Of a stretch of 64,000 nucleotides of DNA, positions 22,343 through 33,360 are shown one piece after another. The position numbers were made by a program, and so were the translations under genes. The first letter of the stretch is position 1. The number at the start of each line of letters is the position of its first letter. The notes beneath the pieces are model-generated. The model was not told where the DNA came from and made no database searches. It saw only the letters and a program-made list of their open reading frames with translations. The stretch comes from Triatoma infestans. Taxonomy: Eukaryota > Arthropoda > Insecta > Hemiptera > Reduviidae. The DNA is taken from positions 20,799-84,798 of the forward strand of contig JAAEAF010002638.1 of assembly GCA_011037195.1 (NCBI GenBank), given 5' to 3'.

Positions 22343-22921
22343 GTGTTGAGCCAGGTTATGTTCCAGGTGTGCTCTAAATTTCTTCATTTAATTTGTTACA
22401 CTAACTATTTGTTGCGTCGTCTTGCCAGATTGTGTCTCTGTATTGGTAACTTCCGCGTGCGCCCGCGTCGTCCGGCCAGATATCCTGGTTTTCGCGACTT
22501 CTCTCGCGTCTCCGGACGTTGGATTTCCCTCCACAGCCACCCCCTTTTCCGTGGGTTATCATCCCTTTTCTTCACTTGTCGTTTGGCTCGCTTCACGTGC
22601 ATATGTGTGTATTTGTTCTCTGCGTCAGAATCCTTACTACTCCATTTCAACTGCTTCACCATTAAGTTTCACCGCCTCCACGGGTGTGTTGTGTTATGTT
22701 GTGTCAACAACACAGGCCTTTCATCTCTGCCTCCAACCAGCTTCCGAGAGGTCTTATTCGCATCAACAAACGCACGCTTCCGTACCGCTTCATTCACCAA
22801 TTGCCTTTCCCGCAACTTCCCTTCATACACACCCATACACGAACATATTTACACATATACACAGCTTCTTTTTACCCTTTTACGCTTCCTAGCGTCCTTC
22901 ACAGCTGCTCCATCATCCTAA
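22343..22921 (+). other. Open, GC-richer segment, coding status unclear
   Basis: Two long plus-strand frames (192 and 156 codons) and one minus frame overlap here in sequence noticeably richer in C and CpG than its surroundings. The translations are Ser/Pro/Phe/Cys-rich without any domain, and no single frame stands out. It could be a retroelement 5' region, a CpG-containing promoter/UTR or an unknown gene; the overlap of several frames argues for composition rather than coding. Confidence 0.25.
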
Positions 22922-23034
22922 CCCAATCAAAAGCCAATCAAAACTTTATTGCTTTGTTAATGTTCATAATTGCGTGCTTCATTAAGCCCCTCTTACGCTT
23001 CCGAGTTCACGCCTACGCGGTACTCTATGAATAT

Positions 23035-23110
23035 AGAAATCTGTCACTTTTGTTTCAATCTTTTTTCCGAGAAATTCATTTAAGGTAGTTGGGGGGGGAG
23101 TTGTGGCTTG
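23035..23110 (+). mobile_element. Small family D remnant
   Basis: CACTTTTGTTTCAATC, TTTTTTCCGAGAAATTCATT, TAAGGTAGTT and a G-run reproduce one internal block of family D. Confidence 0.5.
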
Positions 23111-23317
23111 CCTAAAAAAATAGATTTTATTAAAATTGTATTCAAATCGTCAGAGGCCCTAATTTTATTAAGTTTAGATTCTCCCAATGATAGAAAACTG
23201 AAGACAAATATTTCGTAAAAACTTGTATTATTTACAATATGCCAGAACTGAATATCGTTGAGCGGCATAGAAATACATATATTTGGTTGAAAGCGGTTAA
23301 ATTGTAAAACTTTTTAT

Positions 23318-23460
23318 TTTAATTTAAGGCGCGTCAACATCTACGGGCATTGGCGCCCGGAGCCATCTCAGTACACGGCCTGCGGACAGTGTTCTCTTGT
23401 TAGAGACGACACTGTCCATCACCGGACAGAGAGCTGTAGAGGCTCCTAGGAAGAAAACTT
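23318..23460 (-). repeat. SINE 3' part, tail type A
   Basis: The minus strand ends GTTGACGCGCCTTAAATTAA with an A-run. The body contains AGGAGCCTCTACAGCTC and paired ACTGTCC/GGACAGT segments. The tRNA-like head is missing; the 5' break coincides with an oligo-T stretch. Confidence 0.85.
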
Positions 23461-23589
23461 TTTTTTTTTCTTTATTTAAAATTTACAACTGTAATCACTT
23501 TTACAATTGGTAAATAAGCTGATATAATAATTACAGTGACTTGATTGGTCAAGTGATAACTAGCTATTTAAAAGGTCGCGAGGCCAATG

Positions 23590-24240
23590 GCGCTTTAATG
23601 GATTTCCAGGGAAGGAGTGTGAGACGAGGGCTTGGGCTAAAGGATTAGAGTGTGATAGGAGCTTATTATGGAATCTTTTATAAAGGGTATTAGCCAGAGT
23701 GTTGACAAAAGGAATATTGTGGGGAGGGTGGGGTTGGATGCATAGAAAGGACTGTTAGTAATGAGAAGGAGGATTTTGGATTGGGTGGTTTGGATGCGGT
23801 TCAGATTAGAACGTCTAGCAGTTCCGTAAGTTTCAGTCCGTAAGTCCATAGTGGTCTCAGTAAGGAGATGTTAAGGATTCTTTTGTTGGAGAGCGATAAT
23901 TTTGGGCATTTACCAAGCAGTTTCGAGAGAAGTATAAAACGTATTTTGACGTCGGAGCGTTTGAGCAGTGTGTGAGGCTTCCTGGTCAATCCCTTATCCA
24001 AGAATGGTCCAAGATAGCGCACATGCTCAGCAGACGGAATGGATATTCAATTGAGGTAAATTAGAGTACGAGGTTTGCGATTTAGAGTGAACACTATATA
24101 TTTGCATCTACAAATGTTTACTTTAATTTTTCAATTTAAAAGCCAGGACTCGAGGGATGTAAGGTGAGATTGGAGGGCGTGGGAGGAGCTGACAGGATCC
24201 GGGTTCGGGAGGTGATTGCGGTATCATCAGCAATCTATGA
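23590..24240 (-). pseudogene. Jockey-like RT relic with catalytic block
   Basis: On the minus strand from 24240: IADDTAITSRTRIL is the catalytic YxDD-type block (first residue changed to Ile). In another frame follow LQSHLTSLESWLLN, then KYIVFTLNRKPRTL and RYLGPFLDKGL. SNKRILNISLLRPLWTYGLK and TYGTARRSNLNRIQTTQSKI are the thumb segments. At least two frameshifts and one internal stop separate these. Same clade as 9120-9740: the matches LQ.HL..LE.WL and FTLNRK are visible. Confidence 0.85.
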
Positions 24241-25500
24241 CAAAGTTTTCAGTTTCCACACACCGGAGAGAGAAAGAGAGAGAGCGAGAGTGAGAGGAGA
24301 GTTTCGGATGGATGGAACGATGAATTATAATTTGAGTATGACCAAATTGTAGTTGTTAGATAGTTTTAGTTAGATTTGGGCCAGCCCCATGTGGGAGGAA
24401 AGCTTGCAAAACTATAACGACATTTTAGTTTTTGTAATAGTGGACGGTGCCCTAATCAATCTTCATAATATTTATTTCTAGTTTAGGCTGGCCATACTGG
24501 CTTTATAGTTGTACTTTATAGAGAGAGAGTAACAGAGAGTCATAGAGTGTAGAGGGTTCCATAATAGTAATTATAGTGAACGATGCAATAGTTTGGGCAC
24601 ACGTTATGTGTGAGTCTAGAGTGGAATGTTGATAGTTAAGGTTTTCAACAACTTCAACAACCAGTAAAGTTGTTGTTTGGCCGGACAGCGATGACGTCAA
24701 GTACAGTTATACTGAACTACCTTTCCTCTCCTCCAGCCATCCCTTCCCACCCCCTTACACTTTAGGAAAACATTATACATACACACGTATTATGTGCGCA
24801 TAGTAGTTAGTAGTGAGTGTGAATATAGAATGGAGAGAAGTGAGTTTTCTGGCCAGGAGGCCGGGTGGCTAGAGAACGGGTTTATATTTTCACCCTTGTC
24901 GGGTGATAATGTTTTCATGGGATGTGATAACGGTCGACATCCCCACTTGTTATCACATGACTACACATATACACTCACTCAACGTACCAGTTTTCTCCCC
25001 AGGGGATCCCCCTTCTACTCTTCCCCCCTGCTTTCTGGTTGACCGCATCACCACCAGTTTTAGGGGTTCCTAGAGGCAGCCGTTCCTAGTTATGTCTAGT
25101 ATTGTTAATACACCCCAGCCAGAATATGATGCTGGAGTTTTTGGCACATCCCTGACTGTCCCTCCATATACTATCCATTATACATTTTCCTTCACCCCGC
25201 CACCTTCACTTCGAGAAATTTCCTCCCCCAAAACTCTGTTCTATCCTGGCTATTCCTAGACTATAACCTACTCAGCAGTCTCCACACACATTTACTGACC
25301 TACTAAAACTTTATAGTTCATTCAAGTTTTTTCTTGTCCAGCCCTTTAAAAAAAATAAAACTCCTACGACCGAAATATCCTCCAAGTTTTTCTCAGGTCC
25401 TATCTTTATTATCTTTGTTCTTTTTCCTTCAATATTCTTTTTCTTCCCGTTGTGAATGTGCGAAATAACTATCACCTCTTTTATTATCTCAGATTGTATC
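24241..25500. other. Mixed C-rich DNA, possibly LINE-related
   Basis: An (AG) run is at 24268-24295. A GA-rich stretch at 24520 and CT-rich DNA at 24720-25040 follow. A short frame from ATG 25093 (MSSIVNTPQPEYDAG...) ends at a stop near 25260. Pro/Ser/Thr-rich translations resemble LINE ORF1 leaders, but I see no domain. Confidence 0.3.
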
Positions 25501-25502
25501 AA

Positions 25503-25672
25503 CTAAATTTACTCTGTGCAAGTTAGACTTGTTGTCACACTCTTTTAACAAAATTTCCTGATGATGGGCGAACGCCAGAAACCTGTCGATTACTACAAAA
25601 CGAAGCAGGCTAAAGCGGAAAATATCTCTGACGCTTTCCAGCTCTGCGGATTCAACCACAACGTCTGTCAGT
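25503..25672 (+). mobile_element. Family P single arm
   Basis: TTTACTCTGTGCAAGT, TTGTCACACTCTTTTAACAA, then CCTGATGATGGGCGAACGCC, AAACCTGTCGATTACTACAA, GAAGCAGGCTAAAGCGGAAA and CTTTCCAGCTCTGCGGATTC. This is the right arm of family P without its inverted partner. Confidence 0.75.
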
Positions 25673-25684
25673 TAGTTTAAATCT

Positions 25685-25872
25685 AAATTTGCACGCTTTC
25701 TTGGTTTTGACGTAAAGCGCTCCACATAAGACCGTTCATGTACACAAGTTAAAATCTTTACCACCAATTTTATGGCCAACCAAATTAAACTAACGTAGCA
25801 ATTTTAATGAAAATTTCTCGATTAAATTTTATTAATTAGAGTAAGAGAAAGTCGTGTGAGTGTTTCACACCA
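25685..25872 (+). mobile_element. Family D right end
   Basis: Directly follows the family P arm. 'AAGCGCTCCACATAAGACCG', 'GGCCAACCAAATTAAACTAA', then 'GAGTAAGAGAAAGTCGTGTG' and AGTGTTTCACACCA. This is the cleanest right terminus in the window. Confidence 0.75.
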
Positions 25873-26584
25873 ACTAAAAGAAAGTAAAAGGGATTAATGT
25901 CAATATACTGTCAGTCATTTATTATCCTAAATTCCATAATCATTTCTGTTGATAACCTCCGTTTGGACAAAATTATGTTGTTTGTTGGTTTTATTTAATA
26001 TTATATTGACTTTTAAAACATTTATATTTTACTTCAATATTATTAATAAGTCTAAGCGATTTTTATTATTACTTGAAGTTTCTTTTTTATGACGGTGGCA
26101 ACACTGTGCTTACTTTTACTCTCTAAGATTAACTATAAATTAAAATTTTCTTTAATATCAATTATTCTTAAATTGACATTATTATATTATTATATATTCA
26201 TTCATATATTATATTCGCTAATACCACTGGTTTGTTGAATGCTGCTGAAAAACAAAAGTAAGTTAAAGAGGACAGTTGTTTCCTGTCTCTCTGAGGCTTA
26301 CGGTTTCTTTTCAATTCGGCCATTTGATTACATTGGAAAGAACAAAGAAATCTCTTTCTTTTTACCGGCAATGAAGGAAGATTTAGGTTGACCTTTTCTT
26401 TTTTGGCGAGGGGTGAGAGTGAAATTTGTGCCGGGAAAAAGTAATACCTTAGTTCTAATAAATCCCATGTAAAGTGTGATACTTCTCAGAACAATTTAAG
26501 AGTCCAATTTTTTAAGAGTCCAGTTTAAAATACAATCATGTTTGGGTATCTTTATCTATTCATCACTCTAATAACATTCTTGTT
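25873..26584. other. AT-rich spacer
   Basis: No recognisable feature. Confidence 0.5.
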
Positions 26585-27690
26585 AATTCCTTGGCTCTGC
26601 ATACTTGCAAATAAATACTGGTAATAAGTAAATCAAATGCTTTAGTGAAGTCAATCAGTGCAATGTAGGTTTGAATTGTTACTCCTTGGACCTCTCTATT
26701 ACTTGGTTTACAACTTGCAGGTGGTCTAAGGTTGAAAAACCACTTCGAAATCCTGCCTGATCTAGCACCTGGTTACTTTCGAAAATGTTTTTCAACCTGT
26801 TTTGAAGAGCTTTAGAAAATAATTTACTAATTGTAGAAATTAAGCTGAAGTAGGTCTATAGTTTTTCAGTTCTGTTGCCTTTTGCTTTTTTATGTAACCA
26901 CTGAGAAGGGACTTTCCCCTGTTTCATAATTTCTGTTAAATAAATTAGTTATGAAGGGTGTAATAATTGGTGAGGCTACCTTAATTACTTCATTGGAAAT
27001 TTTATCACTACCTGGAGATTTTTAGTTTTTTAATTTTTTAATTATAATAGTTATTTCAGTGTCCAGAATGAGATATGTATGAGAAAGCCAATTCCATTAC
27101 GACTTGGTTGTACTCCGCAATGCATGAGTATATAATTCGATTTTCTTTCTATAATTTTTTCGCCCATTCTTTTAGCCGTTTCTAGCTCTTGGAACCTGTC
27201 CTCGGATGGTAGCGTTCGAACATTGAAGGTTGCAAAAGTTACTGCTACATTGTTTTCTTGTTTGTTGTTGTATTTGTGTTTGATTTTTGAAGCGGGAGGG
27301 TATGGTTTCCCCCCTCGGTGACCAGCCGTACTGGGGGTGTTAGAGTTCAGCCCCTTATTTCCCTGTGATCACTAGTAATATCGTTTTTTTCCCTGAAAGT
27401 CCGTGTCCATCCTGGTTGCATCCTTTAGTAGACCTAGTTTCCGAGCATCCTCATTTACTTGTTCCTTTACATTTATCTGTTCAGAGCCACTAGTACCACT
27501 CCTTTCCCTGACATAGTATCTGTCCAAAGAATTTTCCCTTCTCACAAATTATTTCCTACTCTTCTCTAGTTTAGCCTCCTTGTTCTTCTTCGTTTCATTT
27601 GGACCTTTTGGAGATACGCTTAGATCTCGCTTTTTCGTATTCACCCTTTTGTCAGATATTATTAGTTTGTCGTATTTTAGCACTGGGATA
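26585..27690 (-). pseudogene. Inverted 5' half of an RTE/BovB-like LINE
   Basis: Read from high to low coordinates: a non-coding leader, then VAVTFATFNVRTL near 27240, the start of an APE-type endonuclease. The endonuclease is drastically shortened (GIGFLI follows soon). RT blocks come next: SDKISNEVIKVASPIITPF, ETGKVPSQWLHK-like in another frame, LDQAGFRSGFSTLDHLQ, then IALIDFTKAFD with the first catalytic Asp context. Several stops and frameshifts. It ends near 26585 just after motif A. The rest of the same protein continues on the opposite strand at 27700, the expected layout for twin priming. Confidence 0.82.
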
Positions 27691-27699
27691 CTCATAGTA

Positions 27700-28197
27700 A
27701 TAGTCGAGCACGCATCATCCTTGAGAAACCTGGAAAGTGCTTCCCTTTGGAAAGAGGAGTAAGGCATGGGTATCCATTGTCTCCTGCCCCTTTTTAACTG
27801 TGTTCTAGAATAAGTCTTCCGAAGGGTCAACTGGCAGGATCGAGGTATCTCCCCTAACTAATCTGCGATTTGCTGATGATGTCTTAGTATTTTTGAAAAC
27901 ATCTCTAGAATTTTCATATCTTCTAACAGAAGTTAATACCAAAGGTAAAAAAGCTGGACTTACTATAAATCCCGATAAAACGGTTTTAATGACCAATGGA
28001 CAAACTCCCATAATTACACCGGAACGTTGTCCAGTTAAGTTGGGTAAATGAAGCAATTTATTTGGGGCAGATAACTCATTCAAAGATAGCATTACAGCGA
28101 GGCGTATCATCCTCGCATGGAAGAAGTACTGGGCAATGAAATTCATATTTTAAAAGAAAAATGCCTACAAATTTAAAGATTTCAGCATTCCTGAAAT
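27700..28197 (+). pseudogene. RTE/BovB-like LINE, RT middle part
   Basis: CFPLERGVRHGYPLSP at about 27740 is RT motif B. After a stop comes LRFADDVLVF, the catalytic YxDD-type block with two Asp. KAGLTINPDKTVLM and then ILAWKKYWAMKFI lead towards the thumb. The frame is interrupted at 28197 by the hAT element and resumes at 30370. Orientation is opposite to the 5' half at 26585-27690. Confidence 0.85.
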
Positions 28198-28372
28198 CAG
28201 TGGCGGCTCGTGACTTGCATATGTGGTGGTTCAATCTTTTTTTTTTTAAATACTTACATTACCTATCATAATTAGTAGCTCGGCTAGATAGAAATCATAA
28301 AGTAAGCCAGGAGCCAGGTAAAAACTTGCATCCCTCTCCTACAATTAAATATGTTAAATTAACAATAAATCT

Positions 28373-28621
28373 ATTAGGGAAGGGATTAGCTCATTGGATA
28401 GTGATTGGACTCCCACGCGGAGGACTCGGGTTCGAGTCCAGCTGTGCTGCTGCCCTTAGGTTTTTCTTCCTAGGAGCCCTTACAGCACACTGTCCGGTGA
28501 TGGGCAGTGTTTTCTGTAACGAGAGAACACCATCCGGAGGCCGGCAGTGCACTGAGAAGGCTCGGGCGCCAATGACCATAGATGTTGGCGCGCCTTAAAT
28601 TAAAAAAGAACAAACAAAAAA
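28373..28621 (+). repeat. Full-length tRNA-derived SINE, tail type A, inside hAT
   Basis: Head ATTAGCTCATTGGATAGTGA with B box GGGTTCGAGTCC, body CTTCCTAGGAGCCCTTACAG, 3' end GGCGCGCCTTAAATTAAAAA. Flanked by AACAATAAATCT at 28361-28372 and 28622-28633, a 12-bp duplication lying within the hAT element. Confidence 0.92.
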
Positions 28622-28889
28622 AACAATAAATCTGTCACTTTGTACCCAGAGAAGAACTGTGAAAAAAAGACTTGTACCGTTTGAGTTCGAAAATTAAGTG
28701 GTTAACTCAACGGTAATTTTTATTATCTAAATAAAGTGTTTCGGTTCAAAGGAAATGTCAATGAGTTGGCATCTATTCTTTGCTAGGTCATTTATCTTAG
28801 TGATGTTTTAAGTACCAATACCAACATCAAATTTTTATAAATATAAATATAATGACTAAAAATCCACACACTGGCACAGGCAGGCACAT

Positions 28890-29860
28890 CACACAAAATC
28901 TGGTGTGAAACATACAACATTCTCTTACTCAGTTCTCAAAATTATAATTGACAAATTTTATAGTTTGTGTACCAAATTTAGTTTGTGTATGAAATTCTTC
29001 GAAAACTGAAAAAAATGTTCAGTAAAAGCCCACTTCCGGTTTACTATTTTCTTGAAATTTAGAATTTTGTCCATCTATTTATTTCTAATTAATTTTGTTT
29101 GGATGATAGAATTGTATAATCAAATATGAGAGCACTTTAGAGAATAATATAACCCCATCCCTCCCCTAAAAGTGCCCTTAAATGAATTTTACCAGACAAA
29201 TGTTTCAAATAAAAGTTATAGATCTTTGTATGTTTAGTTTATGTAAGAAGATTCAAGAAAATTGTCGGAGCAATTTTTGAGAAAATGGCGAAAAAGTGAA
29301 AAAATCATTTAGTAAAAGTGGTAAAGTAAACGCACTTCCAGTTATCCGATTTTTTTCAAACTCGGAATTTCAACAACATATTTAATTCTTATTAACACTA
29401 TTTAGATGACAGAATTGTATAGTGGAACCGAAATAGAACTTTAGATTGAAACCTAACCCAACCCCTCTTTCAAAACTGCCTTTAAATGAATTTTTCCGGA
29501 GAAATATTTCAAATAGAAGTTGTAGATTTTTGTATGTATAGTTCATATACCAAATTTCAAGAAAATCGTCGGAGCCATTTTTGAGAAAATTGCACAAAAG
29601 TAAACAAATCTACTAGTAAAGTGGTACTTCCGGTTGAGGAATTTCGACAGATAACTTAGGGTCAGATTTCATGGTGATACCTAAACGGAATATCAACTTT
29701 CAACTTTCTACGGTTTTTCGTTTTTCAGCTATGCTGTTCACACACACACACACACACACACACATTGGACATTTGCTAAAAACAACTTTTTTAACTCCGG
29801 GTAAGATCCGGTAAGTTCGTTCGTAAGATCGTAAGTAATGTTCATCGCGCTTGTAACCCC
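28890..29860 (-). mobile_element. Family D inside the hAT element
   Basis: Begins with the terminus AAAATCTGGTGTGAAACATA and CTCTTACTCAG. 'CCCACTTCCGGTTTAC' follows. Two successive blocks of 'TTAAATGAATTTTTCCGGAG', 'TTTCAAATAGAAGTTGTAGA' and 'AAGAAAATCGTCGGAGCCAT' come next, about 300 bp apart, showing the internal subrepeat structure. The CA microsatellite is at 29742-29765. Confidence 0.75.
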
Positions 29861-30369
29861 CACTCTTATTTTAAAAAAGTTAATAAAAACATACCCTTTT
29901 CTATACTAACACAAAGAAATTTTTTATATATACATATATATCTATACTAAATTCTCCAGCGCGACTCCCAACTGTGAACCCCCAACTTTCTACTTTTTTA
30001 TACATCTCCTGATATACATGCAACTCACTAAGTGTACAATTCATTGTACGAACATATTAAAGGAGCTCCTATACTGATAAACGTCCCTATTCTCTTATGC
30101 CTGATTCTCGGATTTTACTACCGATTTTTTATTTATTACCGATTAAAACGGTAGTTTTTATTAATAACTTATAAATCAGGCCCAATATATACAATTTTAC
30201 TGTGACTTATGTTCCTAACTAATATAAAAATGAAAATATTTTTTTGAAAGTGAAATATGAACGAAAATAAAATAAAAATAAGAAAATTTAGCTACGTTTT
30301 TATTTAATTTTTTTTTTCAAACAGCTGGGGGTTCAGTCGCGCAATCGCGAATACCAGTAGCCGCCACTG

Positions 30370-30760
30370 CCTGAAATGTATTGTCCCCTGCTTGACGTAT
30401 GGCACACAACATGGGCCTTTTCCAAAAAGATTATACTCCGCCTCCAAGTTAAGCAAAAGGCAATGAAGAGGAGTTTCTTAAATCTCTGTCGGAAAGGTAG
30501 ATAAGGAACACGAATTTAAAAAGATGACAGCTATGACGGATGTGGCGGAAGTTATAAAGAGGTTAAAGTGGAATTGGGCAGGCCATGTAGCAAGGTTAAG
30601 CGACAACAGGTGGACTGAAAGAGTAATAGTATGGAACCCATTGAATAGGAAAAGAAAAAGAGGACTGGATCAGAGAAGCAAGAAACAAGGAATCTTGGAA
30701 GAATGCGGGGGGGAAGCCTATGCCCATAAATGGGCCTAGTTTCCATGGAGAATAATTTCT
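30370..30760 (+). pseudogene. RTE/BovB-like LINE, C-terminal part
   Basis: Resumes the frame broken at 28197 with CIVPCLTYGTQHGPFPKRL (thumb 'P.LTYG.Q' motif), then a stop and frameshift. IKRLKWNWAGHVARLSDNRW and TERVIVWNP follow; the 'WAGHVAR' box is typical of RTE/BovB-type elements. The LINE's 3' UTR with TTATTATTAG repeats follows to about 30960. Confidence 0.87.
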
Positions 30761-31208
30761 TGTTTATACAGTAAATATCTCTATAAATTATTATTAGTAG
30801 TAGTATTACTTTCGTTTTGTTATTATTAGTATTATTTTGTTATTTCTAGTATTATAATTATCATTTGTTTTGACTTTTTTGAAAGTGTATTCATTTATTA
30901 TTTATTTCATATTACTTAAAAAGTGTAAAATTTTAGTTTGGAAATAAAGGCTTATTTATATATTTATCTATTCATTCCCTCACCTATACAATACAGATCC
31001 CACGTGACTTTTTTTGGTGAAATACACAATTTTACACAATTGTAAAAGTACTTTAATTATTTGAATTATTTTTCTAATTTAATAATTTAAATATGCTGCA
31101 TCCTCCAACACATTGCACTTTATTGATTTTCCTGATGTTCTTGAAAACTACTCGTAATCTTATGCAAGGGGGTGATTTCAGGCGTACTAGTCTCTCAAAG
31201 ATTAAAGA
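30761..31208. other. LINE 3' UTR and AT-rich spacer
   Basis: ATT/TAG-rich simple sequence at 30785-30960 probably belongs to the LINE 3' end; the remainder has nothing recognisable. Confidence 0.4.
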
Positions 31209-31390
31209 TAAAGGTAGTTATAGGGGATTATTGCACTGCGGCCTGAAAGATCTACTGTGTCCCCCGGAGCCTTCTCAGTGCGTTGCCGGCGTTCGAGCAG
31301 TGTTGTCTATATCTAGACAACACTGTCTATTACAGGACATGAATTGTAGAGGCTGCTAGGAAGAGAAAATCTAAGGCAGCATGGATTCGC
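31209..31390 (-). repeat. SINE, tail type B
   Basis: The minus strand ends CTTTCAGGCCGCAGTGCAAT and AATCCCCTATAAC instead of GCGCCTTAA. The body (AGCAGCCTCTACAAT..., paired AGACAACACTG segments) is shared with the type A SINEs. The tRNA-like head is cut off at a 'CTTAGATTTTCTC' point. Confidence 0.78.
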
Positions 31391-31399
31391 ATTGTTAGG

Positions 31400-32300
31400 C
31401 CCTGAATGGTTTCAGAAACATACCTACCTTAAGGTAATAACATTCCAGTTAAGAAAGGAATTCTGTCTGTGAATCCGTGAAACTTGAACTTTTTTTTTTT
31501 AAGTGCTTTGGTTTAATTCGGAATGGAGCAAGTGAAAAATCTATCGGCAGCTAGATAATAACGGAGTAGAATTATTTCGAAAAGCTGTAAAATTAAATAT
31601 GCAATACCTACTATTATGTAAGCTAAAGGCTTAAAACCAATCAAAACTAAAGCTTTCAACAGATTACTTCTCATTGGAATTTAGATGTTGTGTGATGACG
31701 TTGAGATGAAAAACTTCCTGGCTAAGTGATCAGGACACTGGTTTTAACACAACTTTCTCCATGGCATAGAATTGTAAATATACTTTTATTTATTTATTTT
31801 ATTTTTTGCGACTGGAGCGCTCTCTTGTTAACTTCCTAAGATTTATTTAAGTGATAAAAACTCCAAACACTCTTGTCTAACAAGTTATCTTTCTTGCTGA
31901 TCTGGAAATGCTGACAGTAACAATTTTTACAATTGTATAACAATGGTAACCGTCCCGGGATATTTATGTCCAGCGATATTCTGGTGTGTTTTTGTCATTT
32001 TTACACTAACTTTATATCAAGCATTACATTAATAAAGATGAGAGACAGAGAGCAAGAAACTCCTGTTATCCTCCAGGATTCTATACTTCCCTGCACCCTT
32101 GACACTGTACACAATGCTTTGGCAATAACCACTAGATTTAGGACTCGTGGAAGGAATAAAACTGTCATATATTACCGTTACAATACTGTGTCAGTCATAC
32201 AATAAAAGAGAGAGAGATATATTCTTGTATGTGATATTTGCACACACACACTTGCAAGTTGGCAAATCAAATAGTTTCACTGTTTATCTAATATCATAGA
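31400..32300. other. Intergenic, no gene seen
   Basis: AT-rich. A 90-codon frame at 31933-32205 has no domain. A short CA run is at 32241. Confidence 0.45.
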
Positions 32301-32637
32301 AAAAATATCATGAAACACATGACTTTCTCTAAAACTATTTAACGGACAAATTTTATTTAAAATTATAAAGTTTAGAAACGTTTAGTTGGGCTTGCCACAG
32401 TAAAGTGGCAGGGGTTATATAAAGGGAGGAGGGTGAGGACCCCCTTACAATCAGTTTTCCCGGGAAAATGTTTAAAGAAAAGGTGATAATTTTTATATGT
32501 GCAGCTCAAAGAAAATCGTCATAGCCGTTTTCGTGAAACATTCCAAAATCTCAACAACCAATTTTGTAAAGTCGCACTTCCGGTTAACCGATATTCTTTA
32601 TATATATTTGTAATACTAGCAATGCTTCTAATGTATC

Positions 32638-32802
32638 TTAGTATTATGTAGGTAGTACCTTAGTAGAACGTTAGTATTATGTAGGTAGTAGAACCTTAGT
32701 ATTAGGTAGGTAGTACCTTAGTAGAACCTTAGTATTATGTAGGTAGTAGAACCTTAGTATTAGGTAGGTAGTACCTTAGTAGAACCTTAGTATTATGTAG
32801 GT
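32638..32802 (+). repeat. 58-bp higher-order tandem repeat (33 + 25 bp)
   Basis: TTAGTATTATGTAGGTAGTA plus CCTTAGTAGAACC (33 bp) alternates with TTAGTATTATGTAGGTAGTA plus GAACC (25 bp), nearly three times. It derives from the family D interior block that reads 'ATATTACATAGGTG.TAGAACCATA' elsewhere (compare 33790-33830). Confidence 0.9.
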
Positions 32803-33360
32803 GGGTTACTACATGCCCACCCATTTTCTTCGAAAAATGTTTCATAAAAAAGTGATAGCAAGGTGAAAAGCATTAATGTGTGCAGATAGTGCAACAAGTT
32901 TTAAAAAAATAATCATTGGTGCTGGTTTCAAGAAAATTGCAAAAACTGAAGACAAAAACATTCAGTAAAATTGCACTTCCGGTTAATGAATGTTGATCGT
33001 ATTCGGGCAAGACATGTATTTCCGGAGAATAGCTCGATTTCGAAAATGCGACATATCGCAATACTTGCTCTTACTGCAGTAAGAGAATGTAAAACAATCT
33101 AGTGTCTCTCACATTCACAAGACTTTCTCTTACTCAGAAGTGACTATATTGTGGCCCAGTCGGGCGCAACAAAAAAACTGAAAACTGCATTTAACTCTAA
33201 AATTTAACGCCACAATTTCTTCACAACTATCTAAAATAATTTGTTTTTGAAAAAAGTTTTAAATATAATGGCACGTTTTCTCTGTGCAGTTACCATACCA
33301 AGATTAAAGGAAATCCTTACAGACGTATCCAGAAAATTCTAATAAAATCAAAAACGTATT

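Larger units (their letters stand above)
28198..30369. mobile_element. Non-autonomous hAT-type DNA transposon (2.17 kb)
   Basis: Terminal inverted repeats CAGTGGCGGCT / AGCCGCCACTG and the exact 8-bp duplication are diagnostic of the hAT superfamily. There is no transposase reading frame. The interior holds a SINE (28373-28621), family D sequence with a CA tract (28890-29860) and AT-rich DNA, so it has either captured or later accumulated other elements. It must be younger than the LINE it splits. Confidence 0.93.
28190..30377 (+). repeat. 8-bp target-site duplication of a hAT element
   Basis: CCTGAAAT at 28190-28197 and again at 30370-30377, immediately outside the CAGTGGCGG termini. Removing the element and one copy restores the reading ...AFLKCIVPCLTYGTQ of the LINE. 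Confidence 0.95.

Noticed and set aside
22343..23088. Protein-coding gene with 192- and 156-codon frames
   Set aside because: Three frames are open at once in C-rich DNA, none has a domain, and none is better than the others.
15675..25672. Hammerhead ribozyme in family P
   Set aside because: CTGATGA and GAAA are present around a hairpin, but stem II starts with an unpaired U, no UH cleavage triplet follows the second hairpin, and flanking arms do not close a stem I. Kept only as an observation, not annotated as ncRNA.
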